A DNA stretch of 42,890 nt, taken from contig LVBI01000008.1 of the NCBI GenBank assembly GCA_001603145.1, forward strand, positions 1 to 42,890. The letters are read 5' to 3'. Each line of letters begins with the position of its first letter. The first letter of the stretch is position 1. This document shows positions 24,745 to 34,092 of the stretch, piece after piece. Below the pieces are notes generated by a model that had not been told where the DNA came from, did not search any database, and was given only the letters and a program-made list of their open reading frames with translations. A program made the position numbers and the translations under genes. This DNA is from Spirochaetales bacterium Spiro_07 (GTDB lineage Bacteria; Spirochaetota; Spirochaetia; Treponematales; Treponemataceae).

Positions 24745-26718
24745 ATGATTGCTACGATAATTGGTCAGATTTTGGGCTTCGGCGGCTCGCTCTGTCTGCT
24801 TCTTTATGGAATGGAAATGCTCTCAAACGGAATCCAAAAAGGCGCGGGAAACAGCTTGCAGACGCTTCTTGGCAAAATCTCCGGCAACCGAATTTCTGCG
24901 CTTTTGACCGGCGTTGCCGTTACTGCGATTATTCAGTCTTCGGGCGCAACTACAGTTATGGTTGTAAGCTTTGTAAATGCAGAAATTCTTACGCTCACAC
25001 AAGCAATCGGTATCATTTTCGGCGCGAACATCGGAACGACAGTAACAGCGTGGATTGTTTCGCTTTTCGGCTTTTCGTTCAGCATAGAAGCGGCAGCAAT
25101 TCCACTGTTCGGCTTGGGATTCGTCCTCAAATATTTCAAAAAACTACGCATTCACAACTTTGCAGACAGCTTCATGGGCTTTGCACTTCTATTTCTGGGG
25201 CTTGGGCTTTTAAAGTCGTCAATGGAACTTAAGCCAGAGTCGGTGGATTTTTTGAGCAGCTTTGCGAATCTCGGCTTTTTGGGGCTTTTGCTCTGTGTGC
25301 TGCTCGGCGCATTTTTTACGGCTCTGATTCATTCGTCTTCTGCAACGACGGCAATTATTCTTACGATGGCAGCGAACGGCTCCTTGCCATGGAATTTGGC
25401 AGCGGCGGTTGTGCTCGGAAGCAACATCGGTTCAACAGTTGATGCCGTAATGTCATGCTTCGGTGCAAGCGTAAACGCAAGACGCACGGCGGCAGTTCAT
25501 GTTGGCTTTAACGTGCTTGGAACAATGATTGCGCTTTGTGTTTTTCAGCCGTTTCTTACGCTTGTTGATTTTATCGTGCCGCTTGAGCCGCAGCAAAACA
25601 TCACAGCTCACATTGCAATGCTTCATACAATCTTTAATGTTATGGCCGCCTTGATATTTCTGCCTTTTGTAAATCAGATTGCCAAAATTGCGCAAAATCT
25701 CATCAAGGAAAGCCCAAAAGAGGAAGAAGCGCACTACAAGCTTCCGGCAATTCTTCCAGCAACGCACATAAGTTCAGACTTGTATTCGTTTCAGATTCAA
25801 AAGGAAATTGCCAAAATGGCAGACCACGTGATGATTATGTTCGATTCGCTCCATTCGGCATTGAAAAATCAAAAAATGGACGAAGAAACTGTTCAGAAAA
25901 TTCTTTTTGAAGAAGAATACATCGACGAAATGAACCACGGAATCACTGATTTTTTGCAGAAATGCATCAGGCTTCCGAATTCGAACCACAAAAACCGCGA
26001 GCATTTTTCGCGCCTTATTGCCATTACGCAGAATCTTGAAGACTTGAGCGATGAGTGCTGTTCTTTGGGGCATACGATGCTCAAATTTTACGAAAATCCA
26101 GACATCACGGCCTTTGAAAACCACAACGAGGAACTCGGCATTTACTTTGAGCAAGTTCACATTTTCTTTGAGCAAGCTTGCACCTATATTGCGCTTGGAC
26201 TTTCTGATGAAGACAAACTGCTTTCATTGGAAATCGAGGACAAAATTGACAGCACCAAAAAGCAGCTGAAACGCGGAAGCCGCAAGCGCATTGAAGACGG
26301 AAGCAACGTAAAGGCAGAGCTGAAATACATGGATTTAGTCCGCAAAATCGAGAAAGCCGGCGACTGCGTTTTCGGTGTAATCCGTGCAATGTCGCCAAGC
26401 CTCGAAGAATCGTCTGACAGAGAATTCCGCGAAAATCTTTTGAAAGCACAAAACGTAATTGTGAACGTCAAAAACCGCAAAGTCTTTGTTTCCGGCAATG
26501 AAATTAAGCTTGCAGGAAAAGAATACGATCTGCTTGTTACGCTCATGCAAAACAAGGGCAACCTTGTTCCGCGTGAGCAGCTTTTGAAAGCGGTGTGGAA
26601 ATACGAAAGCGGCATAGAAAGCCGCACGCTCGACGTGCACATCCGCCTTTTGCGGCAGAAGCTCAAAAACGAAAAGCTCATTGAGACCGTCCGCGGTGTC
26701 GGTTACAGGCTGAAATAA
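24745..26718 (+). CDS. Na/Pi cotransporter fused to PhoU-like and OmpR-type DNA-binding domains
   Basis: 657 residues in one uninterrupted frame. Residues 1-315 form a Na/Pi cotransporter (NptA/PF02690 type) with the paired motifs QSSGATT (64-70) and HSSSATT (196-202) in inverted-repeat halves. Residues about 345-550 are a PhoU-like helical bundle. Residues about 571-657 form an OmpR/PhoB winged helix: IKLAGKEYDLLVTLMQNKG, VPREQLLKAVW, the recognition helix ESRTLDVHIRLLRQKL and the hairpin TVRGVGYRL. Cotransporter-PhoU fusions are common; the added DNA-binding domain is unusual and suggests a membrane-held phosphate sensor that acts on DNA directly. It ends 8 bases from a convergent gene with no visible terminator. 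Confidence 0.9.
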   Translation: MIATIIGQILGFGGSLCLLLYGMEMLSNGIQKGAGNSLQTLLGKISGNRISALLTGVAVTAIIQSSGATTVMVVSFVNAEILTLTQAIGIIFGANIGTTVTAWIVSLFGFSFSIEAAAIPLFGLGFVLKYFKKLRIHNFADSFMGFALLFLGLGLLKSSMELKPESVDFLSSFANLGFLGLLLCVLLGAFFTALIHSSSATTAIILTMAANGSLPWNLAAAVVLGSNIGSTVDAVMSCFGASVNARRTAAVHVGFNVLGTMIALCVFQPFLTLVDFIVPLEPQQNITAHIAMLHTIFNVMAALIFLPFVNQIAKIAQNLIKESPKEEEAHYKLPAILPATHISSDLYSFQIQKEIAKMADHVMIMFDSLHSALKNQKMDEETVQKILFEEEYIDEMNHGITDFLQKCIRLPNSNHKNREHFSRLIAITQNLEDLSDECCSLGHTMLKFYENPDITAFENHNEELGIYFEQVHIFFEQACTYIALGLSDEDKLLSLEIEDKIDSTKKQLKRGSRKRIEDGSNVKAELKYMDLVRKIEKAGDCVFGVIRAMSPSLEESSDREFRENLLKAQNVIVNVKNRKVFVSGNEIKLAGKEYDLLVTLMQNKGNLVPREQLLKAVWKYESGIESRTLDVHIRLLRQKLKNEKLIETVRGVGYRLK

Positions 26719-26726
26719 ACAGCCGC

Positions 26727-28478
26727 TTATGCAGTTTGTTTTTCAACCATTTGCGAATATTCTTTGCCCTGGCTCATCAGCTCATTGTGCGTGCCGCCTT
26801 CAACAATTTGACCGTTCTTGACTACCAGAATCTTATCTGCATTGCGGATTGTGTTGAGGCGGTGAGCAATGACAATCAAAGTTTTGCCGCGGCATAGCTC
26901 AGAAATTGCTTCTTGAATGAAATGCTCGTTGTCAGCATCAACACTAGCTGTTGCTTCGTCAAGAATTATAATCGGCGCGTCTTTGAGCATACACCGCGCA
27001 ATCGAAATGCGCTGCTGCTCACCGCCGCTCAAGCTTGCGCCGCCCTCACCTATCACCGTGTCAAAGCCGTTCGGCAGCTGCATGATAAAATCGTAGCAAC
27101 GCGCCTTTTTGGCAACTTCAATAACTTCTTCGCGCGTAGCGTCAGTTTTTCCCATTGCAATATTGTTGAAAACCGTGTCTTGAAAAAGATAAACGCGCTG
27201 AAAAACCATACTGATATTGTCCATAAGATTTGCAACCGGCACATTACGGATATCTGTTCCGCGGATTTTGATGCTGCCACTTTTTACATCCCAGAAGCGC
27301 GCAAGAAGATTTGCAATCGTAGACTTGCCGCCGCCACTTGGCCCGACGAGCGCAATCATCTGACCTTTCTGCGCCTCAAAGCTGATGTTGTGAAGCGCCT
27401 CTTTGTCGCCATAAGCAAATGAAACGTTTTGATAAGCAATTTCAGGCAAACCTTTGCGGGCCGCGTCTTCAGCTTTAATCAAAGTTTCTTTTCCTTCGTT
27501 ATTGATTTCAGCTTCATTAAAAACGCTTTCGATTCTGTCAAGGCAGGCATCTGTTACAGTAAGGCGCGCAACATTTGCGTAATAAGCCTTAATTGCACCA
27601 AATGTATCAAAGAGAAACAGAATCATTCCCATCATGTATTCAATCGAAATCATTCCGCGTGCGCTTAAAAGATAAGCCGCTAAGAGAACCACAGCCGTGC
27701 TGATTCCGTAAGAAACCATAAAGCTTGCCCACCAAGGCGCATACGCCATTTCAAAGCCGATTGCCTTGTCGCAGCTGTCTTCAAAAGCTTTGTTCATTTC
27801 CTTAGATTTTTCACCAAGCATGTTGAAAGTCTTGATAATTCCGATACCTTCGGCAAATTCAAGAACCGCGCTCGTAAGCTTCTGGCTAGATTCCTGCTTT
27901 GCCATTGAGTGCGAAATCGAAATTCTTGTCATAAGATTTCCGACCAGAATAATCAGCGCAAGACAGGCAAGGGCAACAAGCCCGAGCCACCAGTCAAGAA
28001 AGAACATAAAACCAAGCATCAAGACTTGCGAAATCATAAAGCCGACAAGATCTTCGAGCACCATCATGCAGTTCTCTTCGATAAAGTTCATGTCTGTTGC
28101 AAGAACGCTGCTCACCTTGCCGATGTTTCCGTCTGAAAAATAGCCCATCGAAAGCTTGCGGAAATGGTCGCCAAGCAGCATACGCTTATCTGCAAAAACT
28201 TTAAAGCCGGCGGCCGATTGCAAGCGGTCTGAAATGTTTTGCAGAATTGCCTGCGCCGCAACACAGCCTAAAAGCACTACACCCGAAATCAGACAAGCCT
28301 GTTTTGTCATTGTTCCAGCCATAAAGCCTGAAATAATCAAAAAGCAAATCATGAGCGGCGCTTTCATAAACAGCCCTTTAAAAAAGCCTGGAATGTAGGC
28401 CGCCCGAATTTGGGCTTTATATTTTCCGCACGACTTTACAAGCCTGTGCATCATTTGAATCATTGATTTATTTTGCAT
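26727..28478 (-). CDS. ABC half-transporter (membrane plus ATPase), second of pair 2
   Basis: 583 residues: six membrane helices, then Walker A GPSGGGKST (about 378), signature LSGGEQQ (about 483) and Walker B IIILDEAT. GAGG just before ATG 28478 supports the start. It pairs with the protein encoded upstream. Close in sequence to the second member of pair 1 (both share NLMDN/NLMKN and the GGASLSGGE run), so the two pairs are paralogous operons. Confidence 0.87.
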   Translation of the reverse strand: MQNKSMIQMMHRLVKSCGKYKAQIRAAYIPGFFKGLFMKAPLMICFLIISGFMAGTMTKQACLISGVVLLGCVAAQAILQNISDRLQSAAGFKVFADKRMLLGDHFRKLSMGYFSDGNIGKVSSVLATDMNFIEENCMMVLEDLVGFMISQVLMLGFMFFLDWWLGLVALACLALIILVGNLMTRISISHSMAKQESSQKLTSAVLEFAEGIGIIKTFNMLGEKSKEMNKAFEDSCDKAIGFEMAYAPWWASFMVSYGISTAVVLLAAYLLSARGMISIEYMMGMILFLFDTFGAIKAYYANVARLTVTDACLDRIESVFNEAEINNEGKETLIKAEDAARKGLPEIAYQNVSFAYGDKEALHNISFEAQKGQMIALVGPSGGGKSTIANLLARFWDVKSGSIKIRGTDIRNVPVANLMDNISMVFQRVYLFQDTVFNNIAMGKTDATREEVIEVAKKARCYDFIMQLPNGFDTVIGEGGASLSGGEQQRISIARCMLKDAPIIILDEATASVDADNEHFIQEAISELCRGKTLIVIAHRLNTIRNADKILVVKNGQIVEGGTHNELMSQGKEYSQMVEKQTA

Positions 28479-28492
28479 TTTATACCTCTTCC

Positions 28493-28565
28493 GTCATTAC
28501 GAGGAGCCCTTAAGGGCAACGTGGCAATCTTCAAGTATGGATTGCTTCGCTGCACCCGCAATGAC
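28493..28565. repeat. 73-bp palindromic repeat between the two genes of ABC pair 2
   Basis: Begins GTCATTACGAGGAG and ends CGCAATGAC, with an inner CCCTTAAGGG hairpin and GGCAATC/GATTGC arms. Same family and same position (just before the ribosome site of the second gene) as 21982-22050. Confidence 0.88.
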
Positions 28566-28573
28566 AATACAGT

Positions 28574-30409
28574 TTATATTTTCCAATTTGCAGCGGCGGT
28601 TGAAGCCTTCCACAGCTTTTGATACTCTTCGCAATCTTTGCTCAAAGTCTCATGCGTGCCTTCAGCAATCACATTGCCAGCTTTGAGCACGCAAATCTTA
28701 TCAGCATTCTTAATCGAAGAAAGGCGGTGCGCAATCACGATTACGGTTTTGTCTTTCACAATTTCTGCAATCGCCGCATTCATCTTTTCTTCGTTTTCTG
28801 GATCCATAAAAGCTGTTGCTTCGTCTAGCACAATGACCGGCGCATTTTTCAAGATTGCGCGTGCAAGAGAAATGCGCTGCCGTTCACCGCCCGAAAGCTG
28901 CTTTCCGCTATCACCAGCCATAGTGTCAATTCCTTTCGGAAAGCGCGCCAAAAACTCGTCGCATTGAGCGCGGTGAGCCGCATCAAGAACTTCTTCGCGG
29001 GTTGCGTCCGGGCGGCCAATCAGAATATTTTCGTACAGGCTTGTGTTGAAAAGGAACTGTTCCTGCGCAACATACGAAATCTGATTGTTCAATGCTTCGA
29101 TTGTCATGTCTGTAATGTTCTGGCCGCCGATTGAGATTGAACCGCTGTCAAGGTCGTAAAAATGCACAAGAAGCTTTGCCAATGTAGATTTTCCGCTGCC
29201 AGATTCGCCGATAAGGGCGGTAGTTGTACCTTGCTTGAGGCTGAGGCTGACACCGTGCAGGACCTCTGAAGATTGAGATTCCGAAGAAGACCCTGAAACA
29301 AGTTCAGGGTGACTATTTTGATCTTCAGGGTGACAGGCTGAATTACCATTCTTGTCATTGTCGGGCTCGACCCGACAATCTTTCTTATACGAAAACTTTA
29401 CGTTCTTAAACTCAACATCATAGTTTTTGCCTTCAAAAGCTTTTGTGCCGTCTTTAACAGGCTCGCCGTTCATCATCTTTTCAAGCTCGGCAATTTTGTA
29501 GTTCAGCTGCGGAATTTTGCCGCCAAAGCTTAATGCACGCAGAATCGCAGGGCCAACCGCAAACGACATGCACAAAACAAGAATCAGCTGGCTCAAAGCT
29601 ATCTTGCCGCCCAGAACCAGAATTCCGCCAAACGGCAAGGTAAAAAGCGCAAGGCACGGAAGGATGCTGTTGTAAAGTGCCATCCACGGCCAGCAGACTT
29701 TGTACCAGTCAAGCGTAAAATCGCGGTAGCCGCGCACAGCCTCTCCAAAGCGGCGGAACGAATCTCCGTCTTTGTTGAAGACCTTAATTGCTTCCATTCC
29801 GTTTACATATTCGATGATTGTGTTGTTCATCTTTTTGGCTGATTCATAATAAGCGCCCATTTTCGACATGCCGGCTTTCATCATCATGCTCATGGCAAGA
29901 ATTCCAAGCGGAACTGTAGCAAGTGTCAAGAGTGCAAGCCGCCAGTCTACGATGAACATTGCAAGAAGCACAACGCACGGAATGGTAACATTCGCAATTC
30001 CTTCAGGAATTGCATGAGCGAGCAAAAGCTCAATCTGGTCAATATCGTCTGTAAAAACGCGCTTAATCTGACCTGTGCCAAGCTCCTTTATGTTTCCAAG
30101 CGGCTGCTTTTCAAGCTTATCTTTCAGCGAAATGCGGATATTTTTCAAAGTGTTGTAGGCGCTTATGTGAGAAAACGCAAGGCCGCGGCTGTATAAAATT
30201 GCATAAAGCGCAAGGCAAACAAAAATGGCCGCAACTCGAATCATGACAAACTGAAATTCCGGCAGCTCGCCTTGAGTAAGCGGAACAATCAGCTGATACA
30301 AAAAGAAATAAGGAACTACGTTTGCAATAATTCCAAGCGTAGTCAAAATTGACGCAATAACCGTATATTTTTTATATTTTCCGATATACGGCGCAACAGA
30401 TGAAATCAT
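28574..30409 (-). CDS. ABC half-transporter (membrane plus ATPase), first of pair 2
   Basis: 611 residues: six membrane helices, then an ATPase with Walker A GESGSGKST (about 399), LSGGERQ (about 503) and Walker B VIVLDEAT. Residues about 341-379, between the first ATPase strand (KFSYKKD) and EVLHGVSL, are an extra stretch containing HPELVSGSSS, the usual translation of a dispersed palindromic repeat. The homologous loop of pair 1's first member is also expanded, by a different repeat. Upstream is an exact metal box. AraC encoded upstream is the likely activator, as YbtA is for YbtPQ; siderophore-type import is inferred. Confidence 0.88.
   Translation of the reverse strand: MISSVAPYIGKYKKYTVIASILTTLGIIANVVPYFFLYQLIVPLTQGELPEFQFVMIRVAAIFVCLALYAILYSRGLAFSHISAYNTLKNIRISLKDKLEKQPLGNIKELGTGQIKRVFTDDIDQIELLLAHAIPEGIANVTIPCVVLLAMFIVDWRLALLTLATVPLGILAMSMMMKAGMSKMGAYYESAKKMNNTIIEYVNGMEAIKVFNKDGDSFRRFGEAVRGYRDFTLDWYKVCWPWMALYNSILPCLALFTLPFGGILVLGGKIALSQLILVLCMSFAVGPAILRALSFGGKIPQLNYKIAELEKMMNGEPVKDGTKAFEGKNYDVEFKNVKFSYKKDCRVEPDNDKNGNSACHPEDQNSHPELVSGSSSESQSSEVLHGVSLSLKQGTTTALIGESGSGKSTLAKLLVHFYDLDSGSISIGGQNITDMTIEALNNQISYVAQEQFLFNTSLYENILIGRPDATREEVLDAAHRAQCDEFLARFPKGIDTMAGDSGKQLSGGERQRISLARAILKNAPVIVLDEATAFMDPENEEKMNAAIAEIVKDKTVIVIAHRLSSIKNADKICVLKAGNVIAEGTHETLSKDCEEYQKLWKASTAAANWKI
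29283..29385. repeat. Palindromic repeats inside the coding region of an ABC transporter
   Basis: Two hairpins: CCCTGAA/TTCAGGG (29291-29297, 29303-29309) and ATTGTCGGG/CCCGACAAT (29357-29365, 29371-29379, loop CTCGA). The second, with its GTCATTGTCGGG and GACCCGACAATCTTTCTT flanks, matches the ends of the intergenic repeat at 41016-41069. The whole is translated in frame. Confidence 0.88.
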
Positions 30410-30427
30410 AAGACCTCCGTAGATATA

Positions 30428-30443
30428 GTTAGCCCTTACTAAC
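30428..30443 (-). promoter_or_regulatory. Exact metal-type box before ABC pair 2
   Basis: GTTAG-N6-CTAAC, 19 bases upstream of the start codon at 30409. No clear -35/-10 pair was identified in 30444-30523. No second copy was found here, unlike most other promoters in the set. Confidence 0.8.
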
Positions 30444-30523
30444 TATTTATCAGCAGAGAGTCTATTTATTTTTAATAGCTTTTTCTACCAGAAAACAGGA
30501 AAAATTTAACAGATTTCAGGCAA

Positions 30524-31522
30524 TCATATCTTGCTGGGCAGCACGCCGAATTTCTTTTGAAACTCTTTTGAGAAATGGCTCAAATTATTATAGCCGCATC
30601 TTGAAGCAGCTTCAGAGACATTCATTGAGCCTTGCGAAATAAGGCTTGCCGCTTTTTCAAGGCGCTGATTTTTTACATACTGATGAAACGGTACGCCATA
30701 AATTGAGCGGAAAAGGCGTGTAAATTTGCTTTCGCTCATGCTGAGGCTTTCTGCAATCTCTGCGGCATTGTAATCATCAGAAGGATTGAACTGAATGCGC
30801 TGGCGGAGAGCTTCTATTTTGGCAATTTCAGAATCGTGTTCGCTTATTCTGCATGCAGCGTCGCTATTTTCTCTGGGGCTTATTTTCACCCTGTCATAGA
30901 AAATGCCGTTAAGCACAAGCGCAATCAATTCCATCATTTTTGCTTCAAGGAAAATGCCTTTGAACTGGTGATATTTTTCTGCGCCGTCAATTTCAGAAAG
31001 AACATGGTACATATCAGGACTAATCAAAGTTTTTGTAACATGCGTCAGAAAAATGCTTTTGCAAAGTTCAATCTGCTCTTTCGGGAAATATCTTGAAAGA
31101 AGCTCTTCAAAATAGCTTGTCTTCATCTGCAAGCTTTTGAACTTAAAATTCACAGACTCATCGTATTGCATCGAAGTCTTGTAATCATTGTTGCGGAAAA
31201 TGCAGACTTCGCCGGGAAACATTTTTACGGTTTCGCTTTCTTGATGAAAAGCTTTGTCCGAATTTCCGCTGCAAATTTGCCATTCGATTTTCTGATTAAG
31301 ATTGAATATTACTTGTATTTCGTCTTTTCCAAAGTTATTAGGGCGGCTCGCAAAGGTAGGATTTACGAACCGCAAATTCCAATCGTAATAGATAATCTCT
31401 GCCTTGCTTTCTCTGCGCAAAAGCTTCAGACTACCTATTTCTTTTGGAATACAAAAGCTGTCTTCAAGCAATTGTCCGTGAGGCAACTCATAAACATCCG
31501 GCACAACAATGTGTTCGTCCAT
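30524..31522 (-). CDS. AraC-family regulator, PchR/YbtA-like
   Basis: 332 residues. A 220-residue N-terminal sensing domain is followed by the two C-terminal helix-turn-helix units (NAAEIAESLSMSESKFTRLF and SEAASRCGYNNLSHFSKEF, ending KKFGVLPSKI). Length and domain order resemble PchR/YbtA regulators that sense ferric siderophores and activate their uptake genes. It starts 2 bases after the FeoC-like stop and sits upstream of ABC pair 2, its probable target. Confidence 0.87.
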   Translation of the reverse strand: MDEHIVVPDVYELPHGQLLEDSFCIPKEIGSLKLLRRESKAEIIYYDWNLRFVNPTFASRPNNFGKDEIQVIFNLNQKIEWQICSGNSDKAFHQESETVKMFPGEVCIFRNNDYKTSMQYDESVNFKFKSLQMKTSYFEELLSRYFPKEQIELCKSIFLTHVTKTLISPDMYHVLSEIDGAEKYHQFKGIFLEAKMMELIALVLNGIFYDRVKISPRENSDAACRISEHDSEIAKIEALRQRIQFNPSDDYNAAEIAESLSMSESKFTRLFRSIYGVPFHQYVKNQRLEKAASLISQGSMNVSEAASRCGYNNLSHFSKEFQKKFGVLPSKI

Positions 31523-31523
31523 A

Positions 31524-31853
31524 CTATTGCAGAACTTCCCACATTATGCCCATGTTCTTAAAGCCGCCTTCGGGCATACAGGCGGCACAAGCTTTTGCGC
31601 CGCCGCCGCCGTGCGAACAACCGCTGCAAGATTTGCAGCTGCCTGGACAAGCTGGGCTTGTAGCACTGTTCCGCCCTGCCGTTAGCAAAGTTTCGCTTTC
31701 ATGAAAAGACGTGGCGACGCGGCGGATAATGCCGGAACGTTCTAGAAATTCGATTTTGCGGAGCACATCTTCTGTTGAAGTGCCAAGCTCCTCGGCAATC
31801 ATCTCTGTTGAGCGCGTGCGCCCGTCTTTCAGCAATTGCAGAAGTTTTTCCAT
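31524..31853 (-). CDS. feoC: FeoC-like protein with Cys-rich insert
   Basis: 109 residues. The first 60 form a winged helix (LLKDGRTRSTEMIAEEL, then TEDVLRKIEFLERSGIIRRV). Residues about 69-92 add a Cys-rich loop (CPGSCKSCSGC, then CAAC) that could hold a 4Fe-4S cluster, as in FeoC. The C-terminus GFKNMGIMWEV is typical of the Cys-rich FeoC-like variants of anaerobes. It follows feoB across 190 bases of repeats and precedes the AraC gene by one base. The likely role is regulation or stabilisation of FeoB. Confidence 0.75.
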   Translation of the reverse strand: MEKLLQLLKDGRTRSTEMIAEELGTSTEDVLRKIEFLERSGIIRRVATSFHESETLLTAGRNSATSPACPGSCKSCSGCSHGGGGAKACAACMPEGGFKNMGIMWEVLQ

Positions 31854-31868
31854 AAAACCTCCAAAGCT

Positions 31869-32040
31869 GTCATTCTGAACTCGTTTCAGAACCCCAAAAT
31901 AGACCCGAAGGGGCTGTCTAGAAAGTTCATAACCAAGGTCATCCCGAACTTGTTTCGGGATCTGAACACTATATCTAGCCTAGATGCTGAAATAAATTCA
32001 GCATGACAAATCTTCTTAGACAACTCCTCGGGGTGACAGA
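31869..32040. repeat. Cluster of palindromic repeats between feoB and feoC
   Basis: At least three hairpins: TTCTGAA/TTCAGAA near 31873-31891, ATCCCGAA/TTCGGGAT near 31940-31961 and ATGCTGAA/TTCAGCAT near 31984-32004, linked by CTGTCTAG/TAGACA-type flanks. These are the same kinds of unit that appear translated in the ABC gene at 29283. They fill nearly the whole feoB-feoC gap. Confidence 0.85.
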
Positions 32041-32043
32041 CAT

Positions 32044-34092
32044 TTACCAAATCAAAAGCCCGATGTGATAAGCAATGCAGGCAAGAATCAGCGCACCGGC
32101 TGTGTAATACAGCGCAATAATCGTCGTCCACTTTGCCGAATGCGTTTCCTGATAAGTTGCGGCAAGTGCAACGATGCAAGGCATGTTGAAAGTAATCGCA
32201 AAAATGAACGCAAGAGCTTCAGGCTTGGCGACATTTGCGACGAGAAGCTCGTTGATGTTTGCAACAGCGCCGCCTCCTACGGCAGAACCAACCGTAAGCA
32301 TGCTGTGGTCTGTAAAGATTGTGCTAAGAACGCCGATTGCGCCTTCTTTGCCGAGCGATGATACAATGAACGCCATGAATGTCTTCCAGCCGAGGCCGAA
32401 GATTTTCGTAACAGGTTCAATCGCCTGACCAATCTTATACATAACGGAATTATCCATTGAGCCTGAAGTATTGTACGTGAGCAGCCAGAAAACAAACGAA
32501 ACAAGCAGAATAACCTTGAGAACGCGGAAGAACGTGTCTTTTGTGCGGCCAAGAACATAGCGGAAAAGGCTGCCCCAGCGCGGCTTATGATAAGGCGGAA
32601 GTTCCATAATCATGCCGCAGCGGTCTTCTTTTTTGACGAGCGCACCGCCGAACACTTTCGACGTAATCCACATGTGAAGCACCATAACAGCAATAATTGC
32701 AACAATTACAAGCGGCGCACCAGCCCCGAACCAGACAGTCGAAAGCATCGGTACAACAGCCCAAGCCGCACCGCAAGGAATTGCCCAAGCAAGCGCGATT
32801 GTGAGCACTTTCTGCCCCCAGTTGTCAATTACGCGCGCACCTGCAGCACCGCCCATTGTGCAGCCAAAGCTTACAAGGAACGGCATTACAGACTTGCCTT
32901 GCAAACCGAGCTTAGACATTGTGTTGTCGAACACATAAGAGATACGCGCCATAACACCGACTTCTTCGAGCAAGCCGAAAACAAGCGTTACGCCAAAGAC
33001 AAAGCCGAGCATTTTTAAGATAAAGCTCAAAGAATTGATGAGAACATCGCAGACAATCGCCGTAATGAATGCAGGGCAGCCTATGCCTGAAAGTGCTGAA
33101 GAAACTGGCGCAGAAAGCGCGCCGACAGCAGAACCAAGCCCCATAAAAGGCAGAGCCGGAATGAACGAAGCAATCAAGCCGAAAAGCACTGTAAGCACTA
33201 CAACAGGCTTGCCCCAGATGCGGTGCGTTATCAGCCGGTCAAATTTGCCGAGCTTCCGCTTGTTTGATGCAGAAACTACAACGCCCTTTAAGAGCGAATC
33301 AATCCAATCGAATTTGCAGCCGCCTGTAAGCAGAACGCCTTTTTGCACTGCTTTTTCACCGTTTACAGATGCAACCGCTCTTTCAAAGGCGGCGCATTTT
33401 TCGCTGCTGCTGTTCAAAGCTGCCTTGATTTTAGCAACAACAGGCGCATCGCCTTCCACAGCTTTTGCGGCAAGCCATGTTTCAGAATAGCCCGAAATCA
33501 TATTCGCCGGAATAAGCGGCTTTATTTTTGCATAAGCATCGATTGCTTTATATTTTCCGTCCAATTCAGATGAATCAAGCACAGTTTTTTTGCTTACGGC
33601 AGTTTCCAATGCTGCATAAAAACCGTCATAACGCTTAACATCTGGCGCAGAAAAAAGTACAACCGGAATGCCGAGCTTCTTTCCGAGAGCGGCAGCATCA
33701 ATTTTTTTGCCCTGATCAGAAGCAACATCGCACATATTCAGCAAAAGGAAACACGGCACTGTGATTCCGGCATAATCTGCAAGCATATAAAGGCTGCGTT
33801 CAAGCTGAGAACTGTCGGCAAGAATGCAGACGACATCAGCTTTGCCGCTTGCGATATAGTCGCGTGTAATGATTTCTTCGTCTGAATTTGCAGAAAGGCT
33901 GTATGTACCCGGCAAGTCTGCAACAAGATATTTCTTGCCGTTATGCTCAAAAGTTCCTTCTTTTTTTTCAACCGTCTTGCCAGGCCAGTTGCCGACATGC
34001 TGCTTTAAGCCTGTAAGCGCGTTAAAAAGCGTTGATTTGCCCGAATTCGGCTGACCGAGCAGCGCGATTACAGTTTCATTTTTCTCAGTCAT
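32044..34092 (-). CDS. feoB: Ferrous iron transporter FeoB (system 1)
   Basis: 682 residues. The N-terminal G domain has G1 GQPNSGKST (13-21), G2 near GNWPGKT (34-40), G3 DLPG (59-62) and G4 NMCD (119-122). The membrane half has two Gate-like regions ([29 protein letters not shown]) with the conserved Cys. It imports Fe2+ across the inner membrane. The start overlaps the feoA stop (ATGA). Controlled by the triple-box promoter upstream of feoA. It is shorter than the second FeoB here. Confidence 0.95.
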   Translation of the reverse strand: MTEKNETVIALLGQPNSGKSTLFNALTGLKQHVGNWPGKTVEKKEGTFEHNGKKYLVADLPGTYSLSANSDEEIITRDYIASGKADVVCILADSSQLERSLYMLADYAGITVPCFLLLNMCDVASDQGKKIDAAALGKKLGIPVVLFSAPDVKRYDGFYAALETAVSKKTVLDSSELDGKYKAIDAYAKIKPLIPANMISGYSETWLAAKAVEGDAPVVAKIKAALNSSSEKCAAFERAVASVNGEKAVQKGVLLTGGCKFDWIDSLLKGVVVSASNKRKLGKFDRLITHRIWGKPVVVLTVLFGLIASFIPALPFMGLGSAVGALSAPVSSALSGIGCPAFITAIVCDVLINSLSFILKMLGFVFGVTLVFGLLEEVGVMARISYVFDNTMSKLGLQGKSVMPFLVSFGCTMGGAAGARVIDNWGQKVLTIALAWAIPCGAAWAVVPMLSTVWFGAGAPLVIVAIIAVMVLHMWITSKVFGGALVKKEDRCGMIMELPPYHKPRWGSLFRYVLGRTKDTFFRVLKVILLVSFVFWLLTYNTSGSMDNSVMYKIGQAIEPVTKIFGLGWKTFMAFIVSSLGKEGAIGVLSTIFTDHSMLTVGSAVGGGAVANINELLVANVAKPEALAFIFAITFNMPCIVALAATYQETHSAKWTTIIALYYTAGALILACIAYHIGLLIW

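Noticed and set aside
20200-30409. Both ABC pairs as multidrug exporters
   Set aside because: Not excluded by fold, but metal boxes in both promoters, the AraC/TetR neighbours and the feo context favour siderophore-type import.
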